From Pelargonium cotyledonis (taxonomy: Eukaryota; Streptophyta; Magnoliopsida; Geraniales; Geraniaceae): a stretch of DNA of 30,234 bases. Below are positions 10,808 to 19,784 of the stretch, in pieces; position 1 is the first letter of the stretch; every line of letters begins with the position of its first letter. A model generated the notes under the pieces. That model saw nothing but the letters and a program-made list of their open reading frames with translations. It made no database searches and was not told where the DNA came from. The position numbers were made by a program, and so were the translations under genes. The stretch covers positions 1 through 30,234 of the forward strand of contig JAYMTA010000375.1 in the NCBI GenBank assembly GCA_036897625.1, written 5' to 3'.

Positions 10808-12059
10808 ATACAAGGAGATCCGAACATGTTCGGTCAAATAGTTAAAACACTTTATATTTTTTTTAAGGTCTCAATTTCGAGTTTTCTTGTTACTTCAAGT
10901 ATGATGTCTCGTTACTGATAAAAAAAACATGTTATAAGGAGATAGGATGTTAATAATAATCTTAATTACGGTACATAAAATCAAATAAAAATTTTATATT
11001 ACTTAACCATTATCTTTTTTTACTTATAATTATTTTCTTTCTAAAATTACTTATTGAAGAGGTTCATGGGTATATATTCAATCTACTATCTTGCAAGTCT
11101 AGCACAAAGTGACTAAAATTATAAATTTTACAAATGGTCTATATTGGAAAATATAGTAATTAAATTCTTTTAACAACTCTTACCCACTAATAAATGACAA
11201 CTAATGAGATAAAATGCAAATAAAGTTATCATTATTTTAGTTGAATGAGGTAGTTAGATATTAATTACCCCATTAAAACAACAAAAGTTGGTTGAATTTT
11301 TATTGAAATGAAGTATAAATGTAATCAAGTTTCGGTATATTTCATACTTAAATCCAAAATTTATATGTTGATTGATATTGTTTCAACTTAAAATTGTTTT
11401 TTAAAGTTATCTACTTAATGACTTATTAGTCAAAACATGCATTTATACATGAGAGGTCGCTACTTCAAATTTTGTTGAGTCAAACATAGTATGATATATA
11501 AGTTACTAATGATGAAGAAACTTTAAAAAAAGAATAAATTTTTGGAATTTGAAAATGTGTTAAAAGAGTTGATGTTTTCTTTTACAATTGACTATTTTTA
11601 TAATTATTTATTATTTCATTCAACTCAAAATAAGAATTTTATTTTTACTTTTTAAAATACGCAAAAAAATAGATAATTCTAAACAATCTCTCTTGCATTC
11701 TTACTAGCATTGTTGTGACAAATTTGATGAATGCTAATCAACTTATTGTATGGATATTATTATTAGTAATTCATATTATAGTTAATTTCTTATATTGTAA
11801 AGTTATAATAAATTTCTTAAAATGCAAAGGGTGTAATAATTTTAGGACAAAAGTACAAGACAAATAAATCATTTGTTTTGAAACAAATACAATACATTTT
11901 TGTTGTTAGCAAGTTGGAAGAGATTGCAAGAGTGACAAAACTCTTCTTATCAAATTTGAATGCATTTGCAAACTTCTAAATTCAAGTTAAAAATAACATA
12001 TGTCTATATATTGTTGACCCGCACACTTGGTAGTTTGAAATAAAATTTTCTTCACCAAA
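10808..12059. other. AT-rich intergenic DNA without a gene
   Basis: Very AT-rich and with no sizeable ORF on either strand. The only local structure noted is a perfect 14-bp palindrome, CCGAACATGTTCGG, at 10820-10833, just outside the retroposon target-site duplication. Probably degraded transposon sequence. Confidence 0.6.
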
Positions 12060-12073
12060 CCAAAAAAAAAAAA

Positions 12074-13473
12074 GTTAAATGATTTTGCCTCCCTTAACTG
12101 ATTTATTTTTTTTATTTTAACTCCTAATTAGGGTAATGTGTTGTTTAAACCCTTGGACCGGTTTAATTTTATATTTTAGCCCACTTGACTGGATATCAAA
12201 GGTTATTCACTGACAACTCAGCATGATTTCCACGTCAGATAGTCATATCAATCTTAACAAAACACAACTTTTCATCAGGAAGGGTGACACAAAAAAACTT
12301 CATCGTTTTGTATTTATAGAGAAAAAAAAACATTTATGGCAGTTTGCTTCATCGCCTTTCTCCTCCGATCCTCAAATGCGATTTTGAGGCTCTTCTAGTT
12401 TTTAGATCCTTCCAAATATTATATACACGGATATGGTCATTAGGTTCTATGTAGTATCATTCATTACCAATTTGGATTTTGAAATAGAGACAACACTGGC
12501 AACAAAAAATTTAAAATACATTGGAAACAGAGAAACGATGATGATCATTGTGAAAAACAGAGAACCCATAAATGAATTTGATGAAATCGACACCTATTAA
12601 CATATTTTAGCGATTGTGTTTCCTTTCCCGTCGCCCCATCTCCTTGCAATGTCGAAAACTTTGCTCACAAAATGGTGGGAGATGCTTCAAATTATCAGTG
12701 CAGATAAATCTTCTACAATTTCGCACAAATATAGTGACTAGAGAGCTTACCTCTTATAAGATGATATTCTGAATGAATGATAATTCCTTAGTTGAATGGA
12801 ATTGTCAGGTTTCAAAAATCTTAAAGACAAATGATTCACTTGTAGGGTTGCAGATACAAAGTTACATGACGCAGTCCTCTTCTTTACTTCCTCGTAACAC
12901 CGCCGACATGGTGATGCGATATGTTCGGATCTTCGGATCACACCATCGACGGAGAGGATCTTCAGACCAAGAACTAGGTTCCGGTTTGGCAAAATCAGTT
13001 GACGTTTAGAGCCTTCTTCGTGAAATTCAAGAGGTTTTGTTCACATTCATAGTGATGAAACATAACATGACCACTAGAATCACACCGTTGTCTCCGCCGG
13101 ACTGCTCGATTCGACGTGCGTCGTCGCCACCTCTAATTATCAAACGAACCTTTCTCTAAATCAAAGCTCCATGACCCTAGAATTTTGATTCGGGGCTCTG
13201 AGGAGGACGACGATGAAGCAAAAAATAAAAATAAAAAGAGACGACGACGTTCTGCATATGTTTATGGGTTTGATGAAACACAACGTTTCATTAATGTTGA
13301 TGGGGCTACTGACGTGGCAATCATGCTGACATGTTAGTAAAGAACTTATGATATCCAGTCAAGTGGGCTAAAATAAAAATTTAGATCAGTCCAAGGGTTC
13401 AAACAACATGTTACCCTAAATAAAGGTTAAAACCAAAAAATAAACCAGTTCAGTAGAGGCAAAATCATTTAAC
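12074..13473. mobile_element. Non-autonomous DNA element with long (~200 bp) terminal inverted repeats
   Basis: The ends GTTAAATGATTTTGCCTC (12074 on) and its inverse GAGGCAAAATCATTTAAC (to 13473) start a long inverted repeat. It includes CTTGGACCGGTTTAA / TTTAGATCAGTCCAAGG and TAGCCCACTTGACTGGATATCA / TGATATCCAGTCAAGTGGGCTA. With divergence it continues through CAGCATGATTTCCACGTCAG / CTGACGTGGCAATCATGCTG to about 12285 and 13262. Both sides are flanked by CAAAAAAAAAAAA (12061-12073 and 13474-13486), a possible 9-13 bp TSD, though a homopolymer makes this weak. The ~1 kb interior has only short ORFs without a transposase domain. Long TIRs suggest a Mutator-like or fold-back element. Transcripts through it could form a hairpin RNA. 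Confidence 0.75.
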
Positions 13474-13489
13474 CAAAAAAAAAAAAGAG

Positions 13490-13970
13490 TATAAGTATAT
13501 ATAATTGTGATAATATTGATGAAATTAGTGGACAACCACATTGTATTCCTATTTCCTAAACTAGGAGTGGGGACCATTTTACATGTATGCCACTAAGATA
13601 TCACACATTATCCCTTTGTTGTTGTGTTTTCACTAGGCACCAACCAACGACCTCCCATGGACCCCACTCAAATAGCCAACTACCAACGACCTCATATGAC
13701 CGTCGTCCAAAACAACAAGTCCGTTTCGAATAACTGCTAAACGTTACCCTAGCTCCAAGCCACCGCCCAAAATTAGAATTTTTCTTCTTCTCCGCAAGTG
13801 AATAAAGATGTAGATTACTTCAAGATGAAACTAAAAGTCTAAAAGTGATATAAAAAGATGTGAGATAAGTATTTTGATACAGTATATTTGTTGATGTTCT
13901 CATATATTGACTTCAAATGGTCACATCCTTTAGAGTTTACATCAAGAGTTAAACGGTCAAATTGAGTCAA
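13490..13970. other. Intergenic spacer between two mobile elements
   Basis: No gene. The phrase ACCAACGACCTC occurs twice (about 13643 and 13682), both times followed shortly by CATGGACC/CATATGACC; otherwise AT-rich, featureless DNA. Confidence 0.5.
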
Positions 13971-13984
13971 TATATATACATATT

Positions 13985-14335
13985 TTTTATCGTGGAAGAC
14001 CCACTTTTTTGAATGAAAAACAGTACAATTGGAAAACAAACGAAAATAGAAACCAAAACTAAACAAAACTAACTAAGCGAAACAAAACAACCTATTCTAG
14101 CGTGCAGACCCGTAGCGGCAAGACCCATATGTGAATAGAACCATACGGACGCCTTAAATCAGGCCGGGGTTTTGAAGCCAAAGCCTTCTGTCCCCCCGCC
14201 TGCTCCACTATGACGAACTAGTCAGACTTTCCTCTCACCTCCGGATCAAACCACAAATACTCGCCACCCCTGAAATCTGATCCAATCCCAGATGGAACAG
14301 CGGCCCCTTAGCCTAGCCCGTCGGGGCAATTAAGT
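13985..14335 (-). mobile_element. 5'-truncated LINE tail
   Basis: Read on the minus strand, this GC-richer island ends in TTTTCATTCAAAAAAGTGGG and a GGGTCTTCCACGATAAAAAA tail, the style of plant LINE 3' ends. The imperfect flanks ATTGAGTCAATAT (13958-13970 region) and ATTAAGTCAATAT (14330-14342 region) could be the remains of a target-site duplication. It carries no reverse transcriptase and is more decayed than the element at 10006-10789. Confidence 0.5.
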
Positions 14336-14613
14336 CAATATTTGAAAGTTCATTATTATTTTTATTTGTTTTATCTATTATTTTTATCTGTAATTTTGTG
14401 GACTCCTGGCCTTGATGGGCCAAGTTGAGCCGAACAACGGCCTACCTTAAACTGGGCCTGAACCATGTTTAGGTCCATACTTTGTTTGTCACAGCCCATA
14501 ATCATTAAAACCTTTTCCGGAATCCGGATGGTCAGCTCAACACCACCGCCACATCATCCATTTTGCCACGTAGCACCGCACGCGATCACAAGTGCTGCAA
14601 GCTTGAGCTCTCC

Positions 14614-14634
14614 CACGTGTCAAATAACAATTGG
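14614..14634 (-). promoter_or_regulatory. ER stress response element (ERSE, CCAAT-N10-CACG)
   Basis: On the minus strand CCAAT (14634-14630) is followed after exactly ten bases by CACGTG (14619-14614). This is the plant ERSE layout CCAAT-N10-CACG, known to be bound by bZIP28 with NF-Y in the unfolded protein response, and the CACG half is also a G-box. It lies ~115-135 bp upstream of the ATG of an ERAD lectin gene, where an unfolded-protein-response element is expected. Function is inferred from the match and context. Confidence 0.7.
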
Positions 14635-14748
14635 TTTGCGTCGTCACTACTAAAATAGTCCAGTCTATTTTTGTAATTTTCTGCGTCTTCTTCATTAGAC
14701 TTCAGAGTTCTGAGTGAGGTTTTATCATAGCAGCTAAAGCTAAAAACC

Positions 14749-17461
14749 ATGAAATTAACGCTTTTGTTGATGGTTCTGACCTGCAATCACTACAGCCATG
14801 TCTTTGTCTTCGCCGATCAGATCTTCCCAGCTCATGTTGGTGGCACCTTTGGTCGCAGTTCTCGCCAGCCCAAATACAAGATCGAGTTCTACCCACACGA
14901 CAGCCCCTTCCACCCCGTATGTCACCACAAATCTCTTCACTTTAATTTTCTGATTTGAACCCTAATTGACATGTTTTTGGACCAAAATCCACTTGCCCAT
15001 CTTCGTAAATCGCTTTTCCGACGTACCTATTTCTTCAATTTTGAATTATTCTAACCGTGAATTGGAATTGGCTTTGCAGGACGATGAACAGGAATCTGTG
15101 GTAATGCCAGACAAAAATGGGCAGAAATATTTGTGTTTCTTGCCTAAGGTGGAGAAGGCTATGAGTGGGAAGCTGGTGTCTCAGCTGAACACAAGTAGTA
15201 TGATTGTGGAGACTGAGAAAAAGATCAAATTGAAGACCCCAGATGAGCTTCTTGAAGGACTCAAGGACAGATGTTTCATTCGGGTATTGATTTATATCCC
15301 AAAAGGTGCTTCATGTTGGCTATTTTTTTGATCTCCTATGATTTGTGATCTTATGTTGTTTAGCTTGTCTGAATGCAGCAAGAGGGTTGGTGGTCCTATG
15401 AATTTTGTTATGAGAAGAAGCTGCGGCAGCTCCACTTGGAGGATGACAAGGTAGTCTCTTCAAAGCCTTGGAAGTTGCTCTTAGTTTTTTGTTTGCAAAT
15501 TTCACTCGGCAAGTATTGCTGTCACAGATTTTGTTGTAAATATTAGGAACTGATATACAAGAAAAACAATAAACACTTTTCCCCAAACAATGATGGGGTC
15601 ATCTACATGAACCCTTTAGCAAAACTCCCCAATTGATGCTTAATGTTATCTCCTATGTTAAGTCGGGAGATCTCGTGTTTTTTTTTTCTTCTTCCAAATA
15701 TAAATGAGTGATCTGCCTTTAGTTGAATGAAGTATGAAGTGGTGGGTAATTTTGAACAATTCGAAACTCGAAAGCTGCTGTTTTGAACAAAAAGGTAGAA
15801 ACAGATGTTTGAGTTTGGCGTTTTGTCTTACTGAAAATATGAATTATTACAAGCAGAGGTTTTGATGATGTTATTGTTGTTGCAGGTGGTTCAGGAGTTC
15901 ATCTTGGGCGTGTATGATGCTGAGGCCACAGCTGCTTTCAACCAGAATCTTTCTGATGTTTCTATATTGAAAGATCCTCGTTCAAAAGATGCGTCTCAGA
16001 GGTGCTTATCACTACCAAAACCGTGAACATAAACGAGTGAAAAGAGAAAAACATACTGACTATCATGTTATGTGGTTCGTGCAGGTATCATGCTCACCAG
16101 TATACAAATGGAACCATGTGTGATCTTACAAATGAGCCACGTGAAACTGAGGTATGAAGTATGTTGATAATTTGACATAGTTTCTCCCTTGTTTTGGCCA
16201 ACTGAAGTGGCATAATAATTCTGGCGTTTCTTCTTCTTTTGAATCTCCTTTCATGTCTTGTAAAAATTTATTTGCAGGTGAGATTTGTTTGCTCAGAGCC
16301 CAGAGCTATGATTAGTTCTATTACAGAGCTATCTACTTGCAAGTATGCGCTTACAGTTCAATGCCCAATGCTTTGCAAGCATCCGTAAGTCTCTGCCTTC
16401 AAAGGAAAAAGTTCATTGCTATTGGTTGCCTTGTGATTCTAGATATTGATGATAGCCACAAATTTGATCTATATGTAGGTGATAAAATGTTAAAAGCTTA
16501 TGTTGTTGCATTTTCTGTTTCGGTTAAAAGCATGTTATTAGACATACCTCCCCATTGAAATGGTAGAACATGCTATTAGGATTATTAAATGCTACTGGAC
16601 ATACCATAACTGCTTCAAAATGTAAAATCAAAACTAAGATGCCTCACATTTGAAGTGCCGAGAAAGGGTCCACACAACCACTCTCATTATCCTATCAAAT
16701 CCCGTATCCCTCAATTCAGCAACGAGAAATTTTTGTTCACAACGAATCATCAGAAAGAGGTTTACAATTCTTTACTGCTGTATAGAATGATGTTGCAAAA
16801 GATATATGCTAGACCTACATGCTTCACTATTGATGTATCATCTAGATGTTTTGATAGCACGACCATATGCACACACTACATGCTCATATTGGTTCCAACA
16901 CCGGACAAATAATTCAGGACTTTGCTTTGTTAAGATTTTTGATGTCATCCCAAGTTTGGAGTCTTGCTTCTCACTAATAAACTCAAATACCTAATACATT
17001 TATCCATTATAAGCTAAGAAAGTTTCTCTCGAACATTCGTTGGTTATTAGAGGCAGCCTGAAAACGTCCGGGTACAAGCATTTCTCTTTGATCAGTTCCA
17101 TTTTCATTTTCAAAATCATAGAGATGAATACTTGAACTAACGTTTTCCGACAAATGATTGATATACCCGTTCAAAGCAATTTCCGTGAAGGGCTCTCAAG
17201 GGATTACATTCATTCATCTGTTGCCTATTTGCTATCACCGTGCTTGTCTTGCCGCCATGGTACATTATGTCTTTATCTGATAGCTATCTCATGTTCTGCA
17301 GATTGTTCCAAGAAGAGAGACCAGTGTGGCACACCATCAACTGTAACGCACTCTCGAAGGATCACGAGGGAACAAAATTTAAGGAAGATAATTTGGAGAA
17401 CCAGCAGATTATTATGGTTACTGAGAAAGAAACTCCATATGATTCGGAACAAATGACATGA
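14749..17461 (+). CDS. OS9: OS-9 homologue, ER lectin for ER-associated degradation
   Basis: ER-lumenal lectin that recognises trimmed N-glycans on misfolded glycoproteins and passes them to the HRD1/SEL1L ubiquitin ligase; Arabidopsis EBS6/OS9 removes defective BRI1. Seven exons join in frame: 14749-14916, 15080-15283, 15379-15450, 15886-16001, 16085-16151, 16278-16384 and 17302-17461, giving 297 aa, close to the plant family length. Visible parts: a signal peptide (MKLTLLLMVLTCNHYSHVFVFADQ); then the MRH lectin domain from about residue 105, with QEGWW (~125-129), conserved cysteines, NGTMCDLTNEPRETEVRFVC (Arg of the mannose pocket) and ITELSTCKYALTVQCP (Glu and Tyr of the pocket). N-glycosylation sequons are NTS, NGT and NLS. 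There is no HDEL-type retention signal, which fits a protein held by SEL1L. The start ATG fits the signal peptide. An exact ERSE lies just upstream. No lesions are seen. Confidence 0.95.
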
Positions 17462-18097
17462 ACATTGATACTCTGAGAGTAAATGCATTTGAGGAGGGCC
17501 TTTTTCTAACCAGCTAAGCAAGTCAGCAAAGGTTTAGATTGTAGATATGATAGCGTAATTGTTCAGACATCCATGCATTTGTTTCATAGTTAATACTTAG
17601 TACCATGATGGATTATGTGTTGTTTTGTGACTTAAAATGCTTGTTTCTATCGTGATCTTCGGCTCGAGTCTTGTTATATTTTAGCTAATAAAAAAATTAA
17701 ATAGTAAATAGCGTATGTGTTGTAATTCTCGAGTTCCAGGGAACACAACTGTGTTAAAATTTGGTAAGAAGAGTTTTGCCGCATTTGTGATCCTACTAAG
17801 CTCGAATGAGAATTAATTGGACTGCGATAGAACAATTTAGAATTGTTAACTGCGAGTTTACGGGACGGTTGAATAACCTCATGTTTTAGACACACAAAAA
17901 TGTGTTGTTATATTTCCAGTTTTTTCTTTAGAAAAAAAAAACTATTATAGACTTGAATCAGCTTAGAATTTGACACGTATACATCAACACTGTTCTTTTT
18001 TATTTTAAAGTGACGACTGTTGACTGTGGTTGAACCGAAGACCAGTTCACAATCACAGTCAGGTCCGTCTTGGAGACGCCGATCTGCTGCCCCTAAC
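17462..18097. other. 3'UTR of the OS-9 gene and promoter of the transposase-like gene
   Basis: No coding region. After the OS-9 stop come ~200-240 bases of likely 3'UTR with AT-rich poly(A)-signal-like sequence (GCTAATAAAAAAATTAAATAG near 17683-17703). The stretch towards 18097 would be the promoter/leader of the downstream gene. Its frame stays open upstream of the ATG only because of non-ATG codons. Confidence 0.5.
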
Positions 18098-19378
18098 ATG
18101 GCTGCCAACGGCGGAGGAAATGAAGACGCATTAAGAGCCACCACCGCCGCCAAACTTAAACCCCGCCGTCAACACCTGAGCGAACAGCTCGTCTCTCTGA
18201 TCTTCTCCGCCACCTCCGCCGCCCACTCCTTCCTCTCCAATAACGACCTCCTCCTCCTCCCCTCTCAAACCCTTGCCCTCGAGTCCCTCCTCTCCTCCAT
18301 CTCCCTTTCCTTCCAGTCTCTCAGCTCTCCCCTCCCGCCGCCATTGCCTCCTCCCTCGCAGCAACAATGCTGGTTCCACCGCTTCATCATCTCCGCCTCC
18401 GACGACTACGACCCCCGCTGGACCCTCACCTTCCGCATGTCCAAACCCTCCTTTACTCACCTCCTCCGGCTCCTCTCCTCCGGTCTCTACTCCTTGCTCC
18501 CCTCCATCCCTCCCTACTTCGCCCTCGCCGCCGCCCTCTACCGCCTCGCTCACGCCGCGCCGTACAAGGCGGTCGGACGGCGGTTCGGGCTCGATTCCGC
18601 CCTTGCATGCCTCGCATTCTTCACGGTTTGTAAGCTGGTGAATGATAAATTAGGGCACATGTTCGAGTTTCGGTCTGATGTTGGGAGGATTTTGGTGGGG
18701 TTTGGGTGGATTTCGCTGCCGAATTGCTGTGGGGTTCTAGGGTTTGGGAGATTTGGGGTTGAAGGTGAGTTGCTGGGGAAAAATGGGTCTGTGATGGTTC
18801 AGGCATTGGTGGACTCTGAAGGAAGGTTCTTGGACCTGTCAGCTGGGTGGCCAAGCACATTAAAACCTGAGACCATACTGCGCCAGACGAAGCTGTATCT
18901 GGGAGTTGAAGAATCAAAGGAGTTGTTGAATGGACCTCCATATAAGCTCTGGGATGGCAATTTGATTCCCCAGTACATTTTGGGAGATTCGTGTTTTCCT
19001 CTTTTGCCATGGCTTTTGACTGCATATGCTAAAAGAAACCCAGAGGATAGCTTGAGTTTCTCCAAAACCGAGTTCAATGCTGCTCATAGTAGGGGCATGA
19101 GATTGGTTAGTACTGCATTTGCTAGAGTCCGGGCTAGGTGGCAGCTTCTGTCCCAGCAGTGGAAGGAAGAGAGTCTCGAGTTTCTACCGTTCGTGATTGT
19201 TACTGGGTGTCTGCTGCACAATTTTCTGATCAAGAGCAACGAGCCAATGCCGGATGAGAATGTCGGGTTTGCGAGGGAGGAGGAGCTTCCACCGTTTGAA
19301 GGAGCAATGAACGAGAGCGGGCAGAGAATCAGGGATGTGCTTGCTCTGCATTTGGCTAAGGTAAGCCTGAGAAGATAA
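18098..19378 (+). CDS. Domesticated PIF/Harbinger transposase (HARBI1/ALP1-like)
   Basis: Single-exon gene of 426 aa related to the transposase of PIF/Harbinger DNA transposons (DDE_Tnp_4). Host-gene relatives include HARBI1 and Arabidopsis ALP1, which acts with Polycomb proteins. The start is the ATG at 18098 (MAANGGGNED). Visible parts: a serine/leucine/proline-rich N-terminus (~1-90); a helix-turn-helix-like region (~111-185, FRMSKPSFTHLLRLL ... VGRRFGLDSALA); GWISLPNCCGV (~203-213); LVDSEGRFLDLSAGWPS (~237-253); LGDSCFPLLPWLLTAY (~295-310); LVSTAFARVRARW (~336-348); and the C-terminal TGCLLHNFL. Of the catalytic triad, the first Asp (family GVID-T-R/H) is Gly215, the second Asp is kept (D297), and the Glu (family VxExxFG) is Ser338, so nuclease activity is not expected. 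No terminal inverted repeats or TSD flank it, supporting a resident gene, not a mobile copy. The 5' part is extremely C-rich on the coding strand. Its specific host function is unknown. Confidence 0.88.
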   Translation: MAANGGGNEDALRATTAAKLKPRRQHLSEQLVSLIFSATSAAHSFLSNNDLLLLPSQTLALESLLSSISLSFQSLSSPLPPPLPPPSQQQCWFHRFIISASDDYDPRWTLTFRMSKPSFTHLLRLLSSGLYSLLPSIPPYFALAAALYRLAHAAPYKAVGRRFGLDSALACLAFFTVCKLVNDKLGHMFEFRSDVGRILVGFGWISLPNCCGVLGFGRFGVEGELLGKNGSVMVQALVDSEGRFLDLSAGWPSTLKPETILRQTKLYLGVEESKELLNGPPYKLWDGNLIPQYILGDSCFPLLPWLLTAYAKRNPEDSLSFSKTEFNAAHSRGMRLVSTAFARVRARWQLLSQQWKEESLEFLPFVIVTGCLLHNFLIKSNEPMPDENVGFAREEELPPFEGAMNESGQRIRDVLALHLAKVSLRR

Positions 19379-19784
19379 ATGCTTGTAGCTATGCATGTTG
19401 ATCTTCATTTTGTGCAAACTCTTTATGATATGTATATATGGCAGTGCCTATGGTTGAATTTGAGATCTCTGCTTGCTTTAAGTTTGATTGTGGTTTAGCT
19501 TTAGCCTCATAATTTGTTGATTCAATTAGCAAATATATAGCTAACAAAGATTTATGAATTCAAACTTGGAATTGAGAAAAGAGAAGTATCTATTTTCATT
19601 TATTGAATGACATATACACAAAGATGAAGTATCTATAGAAGCTACAGAACATATGTACATATATGACATAGCTAACAAATTAAAAGGTGTACATTCCAAA
19701 ACACATTCCTTAATCCCCAACTGTACCAAATACATGTTATCAGTGGCATCAACAGTAATATACTCGTAAGATATCGATGGTAAA

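Noticed and set aside
12061-13486. The A12 flanks as firm proof of a target-site duplication
   Set aside because: Homopolymer runs are common here; the inverted repeats, not the flanks, carry the call.
18020-18097. 26-residue N-terminal extension of the transposase-like protein
   Set aside because: It depends on a TTG start; the first in-frame ATG is at 18098.
18131-18553. 140-codon minus-strand ORF, Gly/Glu-rich
   Set aside because: Antisense shadow of the C-rich 5' part of the transposase-like gene, with low-complexity protein and no domain.
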